46,374 bases of DNA, from contig NZ_PJJJ01000025.1 of the NCBI RefSeq assembly GCF_002929495.1, positions 1 through 46,374 of the forward strand, read 5' to 3'. Position 1 is the first letter of the stretch, and each line of letters begins with the position of its first letter. A program made the translations under genes and the position numbers. This document shows, piece after piece, positions 24,269-32,356 of this stretch. A model generated the notes under the pieces. The model did no database searches and was not told the DNA's origin. It saw only the letters and a program-made list of their open reading frames with translations. The stretch is from Cryobacterium sp. Y82 (lineage in GTDB: Bacteria > Actinomycetota > Actinomycetes > Actinomycetales > Microbacteriaceae).

Positions 24269-24808
24269 ATGAGCGACCACATCACCGTATCCGGAATCAT
24301 CGGCACCGTCCCGCGCCGCAGTGTGGCCAAGAACGGCGCCCCCATCACGTCCTTTCGACTGGCCTCCCGCCAGAGTCATCGTGACCGCACGAATGATGAG
24401 TGGGTTGAGGACGAGAGCAGCTGGTACTCCGTCTCGACGTTCCGCCAGCTAGCCACAAACGCGGCGTCGTCGCTCGCAAAAGGCCAACACGTCATCGTGA
24501 GTGGCCGGTTGGTCATTCGCAGGTGGACCAACGCCGAACGATCCGGAATTGCCGTTGAAATCCTTGCCGACGCTCTCGGCCACGACCTCACCTGGTACAC
24601 CACGATGCCGGTGCGCAGCGGTGCTTCCTCCCGCACCCCTGCCGATCAGGCCGGGCCAGAACCGGCAGAGTCTGCAGAGTCTGCAGAGTCCGCCGAATCG
24701 GCCATCGCGTATGAAGCGGAAAGCGGGCATGTCGACCGTTCCGAAGACGGCTTTGTTCCGACCGACACCGACGCTGATCGAGATGCATATGCCCGTTTAG
24801 ACTCGTAG
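24269..24808 (+). CDS. ssb: Single-stranded DNA-binding protein (secondary type)
   Basis: A 179-residue SSB-fold protein. The OB domain (about 1-112) shows ITVSGIIGTVPRRSVAKNGA, PITSFRLASRQSHR, SSWYSVSTFRQLATNAASSL, KGQHVIVSGRL and IRRWTNAERSGIAVEILADA. The tail carries a tandem ESA repeat (ESAESAESAESA) from a CAGAGTCTG DNA repeat, then acidic residues, but it lacks the DDDIPF tip that recruits partner proteins. It therefore is probably an accessory SSB, as found outside the rpsF-ssb-rpsR locus. A GGGAGAA ribosome site precedes the ATG at 24269; a longer start would have no such site. It sits behind an unusual leader with alternative hairpins. Confidence 0.88.
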   Translation: MSDHITVSGIIGTVPRRSVAKNGAPITSFRLASRQSHRDRTNDEWVEDESSWYSVSTFRQLATNAASSLAKGQHVIVSGRLVIRRWTNAERSGIAVEILADALGHDLTWYTTMPVRSGASSRTPADQAGPEPAESAESAESAESAIAYEAESGHVDRSEDGFVPTDTDADRDAYARLDS

Positions 24809-24818
24809 CATCGTATAC

Positions 24819-25388
24819 ATGGGTGGACGGGGGAGGCAGTTCGTGAGCATGGCGAAACCAGCATGGCAGAGTGTGAGCGCGAGAACAGCGCAACGGCGTG
24901 CACGCCGGCCCCAGTTCGTGATGGGTATGGTGAGCGCTGGGCTGCTCCTCGGGCTCGGCCTGACTTCGTGCAGCGGTGTCCCAACAGAATCCCCAGCTAA
25001 CGATTCGGTGCCGTCCGACTCCGCCGCGACTGAGCCCTCGGTCACGCCGGCGTCTGATCCAACGCTCTTGCCCGACGGAGCCGCTGCCGAGAATCTGGTG
25101 TACTTCAACTTTCTCGCTGCCGCTGTCACCAAGGCCAATCCCGCAGCCGACGGACGCGCCTACATCGACGCGCTCGTGGCCGGCGGGTTTGACCGAGCCG
25201 CAATGGAGGTGACTTTTGATCGTACCCAGGCGGATCTAGCCGCCGACTCCATCCAGTTCTCGGTAAGCATCGCCGATGAGTGCCTGATCGGGCAGATCGG
25301 ACCGGCCAGCGACGGCTTCCACAGCGTAGTTGCGCCCATTTTGTCGACCGGTTTGTGTCTTGTTGGGTCCACCCGGCAAATAGACTGA
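24819..25388 (+). CDS. Predicted lipoprotein of actinobacterial DUF6993-like type
   Basis: A 189-residue exported protein (or 179 from an ATG at 24849). A basic start (RTAQRRARRPQF) leads into the signal core GMVSAGLLLGLGLTSCSGV, with lipobox LTSC, then a Ser/Thr/Pro linker and a compact domain: ENLVYFNFLAAAVTKANPAA, DALVAGGFDRAAMEVTFDRT, FSVSIADECLIGQIG and ILSTGLCLVG. The two domain cysteines are well placed for a disulfide. This gene is typically found before ettA in Microbacteriaceae; the function is unknown. It ends 8 bp before the ettA start. Confidence 0.7.
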   Translation: MGGRGRQFVSMAKPAWQSVSARTAQRRARRPQFVMGMVSAGLLLGLGLTSCSGVPTESPANDSVPSDSAATEPSVTPASDPTLLPDGAAAENLVYFNFLAAAVTKANPAADGRAYIDALVAGGFDRAAMEVTFDRTQADLAADSIQFSVSIADECLIGQIGPASDGFHSVVAPILSTGLCLVGSTRQID

Positions 25389-25396
25389 TAAGCACT

Positions 25397-27079
25397 ATGG
25401 CCGAATTTATTTACTCAATGGTCCGCGCTCGCAAGGCGATCGGCGAAAAGCTGATTCTTGACGACGTCACCATGTCCTTTTTTCCCGGCGCCAAGATTGG
25501 TGTGGTCGGCCCGAACGGTGCCGGAAAGTCCACCATTTTGAAGATCATGGCGGGCCTGGACACCCCCAGCAATGGCGAGGCGAGACTCTCCCCGGGCTAC
25601 ACCGTCGGCATCCTCATGCAGGAGCCGCAGCTCGACGAGAGCAAGACCGTACTGGAGAACGTGCAGGAGGGCGTCGGGCCGATCAAGGCCAAGGTCGACC
25701 GCTTCAACGAGATCAGCCTCGCCCTTGGCGAGCCCGACGCAGATTTTGACACGCTTCTCGCCGAAATGGGCGTGCTGCAGGAAGCCATCGATGCAGCGGA
25801 TGCCTGGGACCTTGATTCCCAGCTCGAGCAAGCCATGGACGCCCTCCGCACCCCGCCGGGTGACTCCGAGGTGGCCAACCTGTCCGGTGGTGAGAAACGC
25901 CGCGTGGCGCTGACCAAACTGCTGCTGCAGAAGCCTGACCTGCTGCTTCTCGACGAGCCCACCAACCACCTGGACGCTGAGAGCGTGCTCTGGCTCGAAC
26001 AACATCTGGCCAAGTACCCGGGCGCTGTACTCGCCGTCACTCACGACCGGTACTTCCTCGACCACGTGGCCGAGTGGATCGCCGAGATCGACCGCGGACA
26101 CCTGTATCCGTATGAGGGCAACTACTCCACCTACCTCGAGAAGAAGCAGGAACGTCTGCTCGTGCAGGGCAAGAAGGATGCGAAGCTGTCGCGCCGTCTC
26201 GCCGACGAACTTGAGTGGGTGCGCTCCAACGCCAAGGGCCGCCAGGTGAAGTCCAAGGCGCGGCTGGCTCGCTACGAAGAGATGGTCACCGCCGCCGAAA
26301 GCACGCGGAAACTCGATTTTGAGGAGATCGTAATTCCGGTCGGCCCGCGCCTCGGTGCCCAGGTTATCGACGCAACTAAGCTGGAGAAGGGGTTCGATGG
26401 GCGCGTACTCATCGACAACCTCAGTTTCACCCTGCCGCGTAACGGCATCGTGGGAATCATCGGCCCGAACGGTGTGGGAAAGACCACGCTGTTCAAGACC
26501 ATTGTCGGCCAGGAGCCCCTCGACGGCGGCGATCTGAAGATTGGCGAAACGGTCGACATTTCCTATGTCGACCAGGACCGCGGAGGCATCGACCCGAACA
26601 AGACGCTGTGGGAAGTTGTCTCCGATGGGCAGGACTATATCCAGGTCGGCAAGACCGAGATTCCGTCGCGTGCTTACGTGTCGACCTTCGGCTTCAAGGG
26701 TCCAGACCAGCAGAAGAAAGCCGGTGTGCTCTCCGGTGGTGAGCGCAACCGGCTGAACCTGGCCCTCACCCTGAAGCAGGGCGGCAACCTCCTGCTGCTC
26801 GACGAGCCCACTAACGACCTGGACGTTGAAACTCTCGGTTCGCTCGAGAATGCGCTGCTCGAATTTCCCGGTTGCGCCGTGGTGATTACTCACGACCGGT
26901 GGTTCCTCGACCGAGTGGCCACGCACATCCTCTCCTATGAGGGAACCGACGACAATCCGGCCAACTGGTATTGGTTCGAGGGCAACTTCGAGTCGTACGA
27001 GCAGAACAAGATCGAGCGTCTCGGACCCGACGCGGCCAAGCCGCACCGCTCGGCCTACCGCAAGCTCACCCGGGACTGA
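25397..27079 (+). CDS. ettA: Energy-dependent translational throttle protein EttA (ABC-F)
   Basis: A 560-residue cytosolic ABC-F ATPase without membrane domains. It binds the ribosomal E site and gates the first elongation cycle according to the ATP/ADP ratio. Domain 1 has Walker A GPNGAGKST (residues 38-46), signature LSGGEKRR and Walker B LLLLDEPTNHLD. Domain 2 has GPNGVGKTT, LSGGERNR and LLLLDEPTNDLD. The linker (about 250-310, rich in Lys/Arg) is the tRNA-interaction motif region. Length matches E. coli EttA (555). The ATG at 25397 matches the family start; earlier in-frame starts overlap the lipoprotein gene. The thioesterase gene follows after 19 bp and is probably co-transcribed, as in other actinobacteria. 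Confidence 0.95.
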   Translation: MAEFIYSMVRARKAIGEKLILDDVTMSFFPGAKIGVVGPNGAGKSTILKIMAGLDTPSNGEARLSPGYTVGILMQEPQLDESKTVLENVQEGVGPIKAKVDRFNEISLALGEPDADFDTLLAEMGVLQEAIDAADAWDLDSQLEQAMDALRTPPGDSEVANLSGGEKRRVALTKLLLQKPDLLLLDEPTNHLDAESVLWLEQHLAKYPGAVLAVTHDRYFLDHVAEWIAEIDRGHLYPYEGNYSTYLEKKQERLLVQGKKDAKLSRRLADELEWVRSNAKGRQVKSKARLARYEEMVTAAESTRKLDFEEIVIPVGPRLGAQVIDATKLEKGFDGRVLIDNLSFTLPRNGIVGIIGPNGVGKTTLFKTIVGQEPLDGGDLKIGETVDISYVDQDRGGIDPNKTLWEVVSDGQDYIQVGKTEIPSRAYVSTFGFKGPDQQKKAGVLSGGERNRLNLALTLKQGGNLLLLDEPTNDLDVETLGSLENALLEFPGCAVVITHDRWFLDRVATHILSYEGTDDNPANWYWFEGNFESYEQNKIERLGPDAAKPHRSAYRKLTRD

Positions 27080-27098
27080 GACGAACCACGGAGAACTT

Positions 27099-27569
27099 GT
27101 GAAGCTGCACGTACCGATTCGCCTGCGCTGGTCCGACCTCGACGCCTACGGTCACGTCAACAATGCCGAGATGCTGCGCCTGCTCGAAGAGGCGCGCATC
27201 CTGGCATTCTGGGTGACCGAAGACGACGGGGCGATCGGCGCGAGCACGGCCGTGCTCGACGGTCGCCCGGGAGCGGCGACCCTGACGCTTATCGCGCGGC
27301 AGGAAATTGAATATCTCGCGCCGGTACCCTATTTGCGCCAGCCGCTTGACGTGCGACTATGGCTCGGCAAACTCGGCGGGGCCAGCCTGGACGTCTGCTA
27401 CGAGGTCTACAGCCCGGACGGTGTCTCGCCCGAGTTGTTGTACGCCCGGGCGAACACGACCATCGTGCTCGTCGACGCGGCAAGCGAGCGGCCGCGCCGC
27501 ATCAACGACACTGAACGTGCGGCATGGTCGCCATACCTCGACGCACCGATCGAGTTTGCCCGGCGCTGA
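27099..27569 (+). CDS. Acyl-CoA thioesterase, hotdog fold (4HBT type)
   Basis: A 156-residue single-hotdog protein. The opening LRWSDLDAYGHVNNAEMLRL contains the Asp and the H-V-N-N motif that position the thioester. The long central helix EEARILAFWV and strands IARQEIEYLAPVPY and SLDVCYEVYSP follow. It probably hydrolyses a medium or aromatic acyl-CoA; the natural substrate is unknown. The start is GTG at 27099 after a GGAGAA site, 19 bp behind ettA, a gene order shared with mycobacteria. It converges on the Rieske gene with a 9-bp-stem hairpin between them. Confidence 0.88.
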   Translation: MKLHVPIRLRWSDLDAYGHVNNAEMLRLLEEARILAFWVTEDDGAIGASTAVLDGRPGAATLTLIARQEIEYLAPVPYLRQPLDVRLWLGKLGGASLDVCYEVYSPDGVSPELLYARANTTIVLVDAASERPRRINDTERAAWSPYLDAPIEFARR

Positions 27570-27579
27570 GCCGAACCGG

Positions 27580-27602
27580 ATGGCTGGTCGCTAACCAGCC
27601 AT
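27580..27602. terminator. Perfect 9-bp-stem hairpin at a convergent junction
   Basis: ATGGCTGGT and ACCAGCCAT flank the loop CGCTA. It follows the thioesterase stop and overlaps the last codons of the leftward Rieske gene, so it can serve both transcripts. Confidence 0.65.
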
Positions 27603-28064
27603 GACCGTGTCGCCGTCGACCGTGACAGTCACCTTGTCGAGTGCCCGCGCGGCCGGGCCGCCCAATACTTCCCCGGTGGCGAGGTCAAACCGCGATTGGT
27701 GACACGGGCAGTCGAATTCGGTTTCCGCCGGCTCCACCTTGCATCCTCTGTGAGTGCAAATAGCACTGAAACCGACGACCACACCGGCCGTGGGCTGGGC
27801 CAGCAGAATGGGTTGACCATCCAGTGTGGCCGCGATGCCGCCCCCGATCGGAATATCAGCGAGTTTTGCGACCTCGATTGCCGCTTGGCCGGTATCAGTG
27901 GCCGAGCCACTCGGATCCGTCGTAGCTGGGCTGGCGGGCTTTGTGGTGGTGTCAGGGGTGCTGGTGGCCGGGGTGCTGCTGCAGGCGGCCAGAGTCACCG
28001 CCGCCGCAGCGCTCCCTCCGGCCAGGATCATGTTGCGACGGGACAGGTCGAGTTCCGGTGTCAT
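27591..28064 (-). CDS. Exported Rieske [2Fe-2S] lipoprotein
   Basis: A 157-residue protein. The N-terminus has a twin-arginine-like SRRNMILAGG, a hydrophobic core and a lipobox-like TLAACSS, then a Thr/Pro linker (about 35-65) and a Rieske domain with the cluster ligands in CTHRGC and CPCHQSRF. This indicates export, probably folded by Tat, and anchoring outside the membrane, where it can pass electrons. The partner is unknown; no oxidase or cytochrome gene is adjacent. The ATG at 28064 has an AAGGAG site. It is divergent from a sigL-like sigma gene with SigL-type promoter, which suggests regulation by that system. Confidence 0.9.
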   Translation of the reverse strand: MTPELDLSRRNMILAGGSAAAAVTLAACSSTPATSTPDTTTKPASPATTDPSGSATDTGQAAIEVAKLADIPIGGGIAATLDGQPILLAQPTAGVVVGFSAICTHRGCKVEPAETEFDCPCHQSRFDLATGEVLGGPAARALDKVTVTVDGDTVMAG

Positions 28065-28104
28065 GACTCTCCTTGAAGGACGTGTTCGCGGGTAGGTTTG
28101 CGTT

Positions 28105-28119
28105 GTTGTAATTATCAAC
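28105..28119. promoter_or_regulatory. Imperfect palindrome between Rieske and sigma genes
   Basis: GTTGTAATTATCAAC has paired GTTG/CAAC ends around an AT-rich core that stands out in this GC-rich DNA. It could bind a regulator of either divergent gene. The evidence is the dyad alone. Confidence 0.35.
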
Positions 28120-28160
28120 GAAGCGGTATCCGATTCGGTGCACTGATTCACGGCTGCAAT

Positions 28161-28188
28161 TGAACCACGTTCTCCGAATATTCGTGTT
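28161..28188 (+). promoter_or_regulatory. SigL-type ECF promoter of the sigma operon
   Basis: TGAACC (28161-28166), a 16-base spacer, then CGTGTT (28183-28188). This matches the -35/-10 pattern described for M. tuberculosis SigL (TGAACC, N16-17, CGTGTR). It lies 18 bp upstream of the sigma-factor ATG and implies autoregulation. Confidence 0.7.
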
Positions 28189-28206
28189 AAGCAGGGGAGG
28201 TAGGTC

Positions 28207-28716
28207 ATGGCCGATGAGCGCGCCGAACTCTTGCGGGCCCTCCACGACGAACATGGGCCTCTACTGTGGCGCTACGTCGTGCGGCTGACCCACGAGACAG
28301 CCCTCGCCGACGACGTCGTGCAGGAGACGCTGCTGCGCGCTTGGTGTCGCCCGCGGCTGCTGGACCAGACCGAGGTCTCGGCTAGGGCCTGGCTGTTCAC
28401 CGTGGCCCGCAACCTCGTGATCGACGACCGACGCTCGGCCAGAGCACGGCACGAGGTGCCGACCGATCAGCTGCCCGAAGTGCCAACCGACGACCAGACT
28501 GACGCCCTGCTGGACGCCTGGCTGGTTGCCGATGCCTTGAACGACCTGTCACCGGATCACCGCGCCGTCATCGTCTGCGCCTACTACCGGGGACAGTCGG
28601 TGGCGGAAACCGCGCGGGAACTGGTCGTGCCGGAAGGAACAGTGAAATCCAGGCTGCACTACGGCCTGCGAGCACTGCGACTGGCACTGCAAGAACGAGG
28701 TGTGACGGAGCGATGA
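28207..28716 (+). CDS. sigL: SigL-like ECF sigma factor
   Basis: A 169-residue sigma factor of the SigL/SigK-like group. Region 2 reads LHDEHGPLLWRYVVRLTHET, then ALADDVVQETLLRAWCRP. A WLFTVARNLVIDDRRSAR link leads to region 4, VIVCAYYRGQSVAETARELV, then VPEGTVKSRLHYGLRALR. It starts with an ATG behind GGGGAGGTAGGTC. The gene overlaps the zinc anti-sigma gene by 4 bp (ATGA), the standard pair order. A TGAACC/CGTGTT promoter upstream implies autoregulation. The symbol is given by analogy with M. tuberculosis sigL-rslA; orthology was not tested. Confidence 0.88.
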   Translation: MADERAELLRALHDEHGPLLWRYVVRLTHETALADDVVQETLLRAWCRPRLLDQTEVSARAWLFTVARNLVIDDRRSARARHEVPTDQLPEVPTDDQTDALLDAWLVADALNDLSPDHRAVIVCAYYRGQSVAETARELVVPEGTVKSRLHYGLRALRLALQERGVTER

Positions 28717-29423
28717 CCACTCCAGCAGATCTATACAGCGACTGGGACGGTGCTTATGTGCTGGGCTCCCTATCGCCGGGCGACCGCCGGGACTTCGAAC
28801 GGCATCTCAATGACTGTGCCGCCTGCAGCCAGGCTGTCGCTCACCTTGCCGGGTTGCCGGGGCTGCTCGCTCTGGTTCCGCTGGACCAGGCCCTGCACCT
28901 TGGCCCGGCGACGCAGGCGGCAACGGATGCCGGCGCGTCACCTTCCGCCGAACTGTTACCGCGGCTGTTGCAGGCTGCCAGGGCGCGCTCCCGGCGCACC
29001 CGCCGGGTCGGTGTGGGAGCCGCGATGGCGGCCGCCGCGATTGCAGCATCCGCTGCCCTGGTCGTGCCTGGCTGGCTGGACCAACGAGTCATCAGTGCCA
29101 GGCAACCGGCCGTAGCCATGACCGCGGTGGTTCCAAGCCCGCTCACCGCGACGTTTCGCCTGACCGGTGGAGACTGGGGGACCCGCATCGACGCGAGCTG
29201 CAGCTATGCAAAGAGCGGAAACGACTTCGGACCGCAGCCCTATGCCCTGTTCGTGACCGACACCGCCGGCGACGAAAGCCTGGTGGCGAGTTGGATTGCC
29301 GGTCCGGGCACCACGGTTGCCGCTGCCGCAACGACGAGCGTCGCTGAGAATGACATCGCGAGCGTTGACATCCGATGGATGCCCGACGAGCGGGTGCTCC
29401 TGGAATCCAAACCGACCTGGTAG
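28713..29423 (+). CDS. Zinc-binding anti-sigma factor, RslA-like
   Basis: A 236-residue membrane anti-sigma factor. The cytoplasmic zinc anti-sigma domain has His31, Cys35 and Cys38 in HLNDCAACSQ, the HxxxCxxC motif that releases the sigma factor on oxidation. A membrane helix follows at about 96-118 (VGVGAAMAAAAIAASAALVV), and an outer DUF2275/anti-sigma-K-type domain contains SPLTATFRLTGGDWGTRIDA and later VDIRWMPDERVLLES. It overlaps the sigma gene by 4 bp. It likely holds the SigL-like factor at the membrane until a redox or envelope signal acts. Confidence 0.88.
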   Translation: MTTPADLYSDWDGAYVLGSLSPGDRRDFERHLNDCAACSQAVAHLAGLPGLLALVPLDQALHLGPATQAATDAGASPSAELLPRLLQAARARSRRTRRVGVGAAMAAAAIAASAALVVPGWLDQRVISARQPAVAMTAVVPSPLTATFRLTGGDWGTRIDASCSYAKSGNDFGPQPYALFVTDTAGDESLVASWIAGPGTTVAAAATTSVAENDIASVDIRWMPDERVLLESKPTW

Positions 29424-29432
29424 GTGTTCGAC

Positions 29433-30308
29433 TTACTCGAGAACGATGGGTACGCGCAGCATGCCCTCCTGCGCCACGGTGGCCAGCAGCACGCCGTCGC
29501 GGCTGAAGATGCTGCCTGTGGCGAGGCCGCGACCGCCCTGGGCGCTCGGTGAATCCTGCACGTAGAGCAGCCATTCGTCGACCCGACCGAAACGGTGCCA
29601 CCACATGGCATGGTCGAGGCTCGCGACCTTGAGGCCGGGGGAAGACCAGGCGATGCCGTGCCGACGCAGGATCGGCTCCATGATTGAGTAATCGCTGGCG
29701 TAGGCCAGGGCGGCGCGGTGCAGATCGGGGTCGTCGGGCAAAGGCGAAAAAGTTTTCATCCATACGGCTTGCCGGGAGGTGTGCTCTCCGTTCACCTTGA
29801 GGTAGATCGGTGAAGGAACGTGCCGCATATCGAAAGGGCGCTCGCTCGCCCAGTAACGGGCCACCGAATGATCGATGTGTGCAAGCGAATCGGATGCCGT
29901 TGGCAGGCTCTCCGGATCGGGGATATCCTTCGGCATCTCGATGTGGTGTTCCAGACCCTCATCGGCGTCTTGGAACGAGGCGATCATTGACAGGATCGGC
30001 ACGCCGTCCTGGTAGCACTGGGTGCGGCGGGTGGAGAACGAGCGGCCGTCGTGAATGCGTTCGACCGAAAAGGTGATTGGTTGGTTCACATCGCCGGGAC
30101 GCAGAAAATATCCGTGCATGGAATGCACGTGGCGTTCGTCGGGTACGGTGCGCATCGCGGCGACGAGGGATTGGGCCAGCACTTGCCCACCGAACACGCG
30201 GCCCAGCGGCATCCACTGGGACGGACCGGTAAAGATGTCTTCATTGGTGCGGGCACCGGTGTCGGTGAGATCGAGGACGGCCAGAAGGCCTTCCATCGGC
30301 TTGTGCAT
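29433..30308 (-). CDS. tesB: Acyl-CoA thioesterase II
   Basis: A 291-residue double-hotdog thioesterase that frees fatty acids from CoA in the cytosol. The N-terminal hotdog contains RVFGGQVLAQSLVAAMRTVP and HVHSMHGYFLRPGDVNQPIT, followed by the long loop with RTQCYQDGVPILSMIASFQ. The C-terminal hotdog has SLDHAMWWHRFGRVDEWLLY with the catalytic Asp in SLDHA, then GRGLATGSIFSRDG. Length fits TesB (286-290). A CGAGGAGAC ribosome site supports the ATG at 30308. It is divergent from the following conserved hypothetical gene. Confidence 0.93.
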   Translation of the reverse strand: MHKPMEGLLAVLDLTDTGARTNEDIFTGPSQWMPLGRVFGGQVLAQSLVAAMRTVPDERHVHSMHGYFLRPGDVNQPITFSVERIHDGRSFSTRRTQCYQDGVPILSMIASFQDADEGLEHHIEMPKDIPDPESLPTASDSLAHIDHSVARYWASERPFDMRHVPSPIYLKVNGEHTSRQAVWMKTFSPLPDDPDLHRAALAYASDYSIMEPILRRHGIAWSSPGLKVASLDHAMWWHRFGRVDEWLLYVQDSPSAQGGRGLATGSIFSRDGVLLATVAQEGMLRVPIVLE

Positions 30309-30376
30309 GCTGTCTCCTCGGGCAAGTTCGCGACCGCGGCACGCGGATGTTTCGTATCTTGGTAGTTTAGGAGATG

Positions 30377-31054
30377 ATGAGCCAGTCATTCACTCTTACC
30401 GATTCCCAGTCCCTCAGCGATTTGATCGTGTTTCTTTCACGCTCCGGCCGCGTCCTCGATGGTTCCGTGCGCCTCATGGCGTCCGAGGGCGTTCTCGCCG
30501 TGTACACCGCCATTTTCTATCCTCGCGGTCTGCTCGACGCGAGCCCGACCGTGCTGGGGCTGCGCACCTTCGCCCTGACGGAGCCGGTCGACCTCGACAC
30601 GGTTGTACCGGTGCGGTCCCTGCTGGAACGCCTCAAACGCCTCGAATCCACCGCGCAAGACCTCACCGTGCCGGTCATCGTGACCGTTCCGCTGGAGGTG
30701 AATACCGTGACCTGGACCGGCATCTCCCCGCCGAAAGGCGGCTGGGAACCACACGGCCAGACGCCGGCATCGCACCTCGAAGCGGCTGCCCGCGAGGGCA
30801 TCGACGAGGTTGCCGCCGCCGTGCCGGAGGGCACCGGAGAGTTGATCGTCGAACGCGTGCGCTCCGAGGTCTGGGGCCGTCAGGTCGAGGGGCTCGAATT
30901 CGTACCGACCGGGGCCGGTTTCGCAGCCTTCAGCCTCGGCTTTCTCACCGACGACGAACCGGTGCACCTGTTCGAGTCGGGACTGTGGACCCGCCTCAGC
31001 ACGAGTCGCGGCCACGTTCTCGTGCGACGCAAGCCGTGGACCCTCAAGGGCTGA
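30377..31054 (+). CDS. Conserved hypothetical protein
   Basis: A 225-residue soluble protein. The body contains FTLTDSQSLSDLIVFLSRSG, then LDGSVRLMASEGVLAVYTAI, a Pro-rich WTGISPPKGGWEPHG loop, and ELIVERVRSEVWGRQVEGLE. The pattern is conserved in Microbacteriaceae next to tesB, but no function is known. Two ATGs are available (30374 and 30377); the second leaves a better distance from the AGGAG site. It converges with the PucR remnant, only 4 bp between stops. Confidence 0.7.
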   Translation: MSQSFTLTDSQSLSDLIVFLSRSGRVLDGSVRLMASEGVLAVYTAIFYPRGLLDASPTVLGLRTFALTEPVDLDTVVPVRSLLERLKRLESTAQDLTVPVIVTVPLEVNTVTWTGISPPKGGWEPHGQTPASHLEAAAREGIDEVAAAVPEGTGELIVERVRSEVWGRQVEGLEFVPTGAGFAAFSLGFLTDDEPVHLFESGLWTRLSTSRGHVLVRRKPWTLKG

Positions 31055-31058
31055 ATCG

Positions 31059-31409
31059 CTACACGGTAGCGCTGTCGGTTGCGAGTAGGGCCGCCCAGAC
31101 GTCGGCGCGCGCCGGGAAGGAGCCCAAGTCGCGGGCGAGCAGCCGCTCCGCCTGCTGAATGCGCGTGCGCACCGTGTGCCGGTGCACGCCGTGTAGGGCG
31201 GCGGCCTCGCTCAAGTGCCCGTTGCAGATCAGCCAGATGCGAAGGGCACCCAGTAACTCGGTGGAGTGCGCCCGATCGTGCGCCATCACGGGTGCGAGGG
31301 TGGCCAGGCCAACCTCATGGGCATCCGTTCTGGCCAGCAGCGCCAGCACACCCTGCCGGGCGACGAGACAGAACTCGGTCAGGCCCGGGGCGGGGGCAGG
31401 GCACCCCAC
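31059..31409 (-). pseudogene. PucR-type regulator, C-terminal domain only
   Basis: The remaining 116 residues end with the PucR C-terminal helix-turn-helix: ELLGALRIWLICNGHLSEAA, then LHGVHRHTVRTRIQQAERLL and SFPARADVWAALLA. The preceding ARQGVLALLARTDAH is the linker of PucR regulators (normally 400-550 residues). The sensor and GGDEF-like domains and the true start are missing. The fragment ends abruptly where a truncated aldehyde dehydrogenase begins on the other strand, so one deletion removed both N-termini. PucR regulators control purine and polyamine catabolism, which fits the putrescine genes to the right. Confidence 0.75.
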
Positions 31410-31441
31410 ATCTGTCGGGAGATCTGGTCGACCAGAGTGTA

Positions 31442-32331
31442 ATCGCGGTGCTCAAGAAGATTCAGAACGCATCCGGTGCCGATGGCGAGCGTGCGCTCGA
31501 GGCTGCCGTGGCGGCAGCAGAGTCGTGGGCGGCCACACCCGCCCGGGCGCGCGCCGAGATTCTGCGCCGGGCCTTCGACCTGCTGCAGGAGCGTCGCGAC
31601 GACTTCGCCACGCTCATGACGCTTGAGATGGGCAAGCCGATCGCCGAAGCTAACCGCCCCCTTCGTCGTGTTCGCCGACGCTGATCTCGAGCAGGCCGTC
31701 ACCGGAGCCATGCTGGCGCGAGTTTCGCAATACCGGCCAGGCCCGTACGGCGGCCAATCGGTTCATCGTGCACCTGTCGGTCGCCGAAGAATTCGGCCGG
31801 CGGCTCACCGAGCGGGTGAACGCTCTCGTGGTCGGCCCCGGCATCGACCCAACGGTGAACTTCGGTCCACTCGTGAGTGATGCCGCCGTCGATAGCGTCG
31901 ATGCCTTCGTGCAGGATGCCCTCGCGCACGGTGCGACGTTGCTCACCGGTGGCACTCGGCCTGACCGCCCCGGCTCGTTCTACGCGCCCACGGTGCTAAC
32001 CGGTGTGAGCGCCGACAGTCGCCTCGTGCGGGAAGAGATCTTTGGTCCGGTCGTCGGCACTAGAACCTTCGAAACAGACGAAGAGGCTATCAAATTAGCA
32101 AATAACACCGAATATGGTCTGACGGGATATGTTTTCACCACCGATATCGCACGTGCGCACCGTATGATCGACAGGATCGACACCGGAAAGATGGGGCTGA
32201 ATACCGGCCTTGTTTCCAACGCAGCAGCGCCTTTCGGCGGTGTCAAACAGTCCGGCCTCGGTCGGGAGGGTGGCCCCGAAGGCATCCACGAATACCTCTC
32301 GACCAAATACACCCTCATTCCCTCGTCGTAG
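31442..32331 (+). pseudogene. Succinate-semialdehyde dehydrogenase remnant, catalytic Cys lost
   Basis: Frames join into parts of an NAD(P)-dependent GabD-type dehydrogenase. AVLKKIQNASGADGERALEA begins without the first ~40 residues. LMTLEMGKPIAEA runs to about 31655. A gap of roughly 160 residues is missing, and APFVVFADADLEQAVTGAML follows. A frameshift then leads to FRNTGQARTAANRFIVHL, where the catalytic Cys of GQxC is Arg. The last 188 residues (EEIFGPVVGTRTF, NTEYGLTGYVFT, KQSGLGREGGPEG) are intact from 31768. The enzyme would have completed putrescine breakdown next to the oxidase gene. It is dead. Confidence 0.85.
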
Positions 32332-32356
32332 TCCGACCAGCAATACAGGAGCAACC

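Noticed and set aside
25415..27046. A 543-residue leftward open frame
   Set aside because: It is the antisense shadow of ettA, and the translated sequence has no domain logic.
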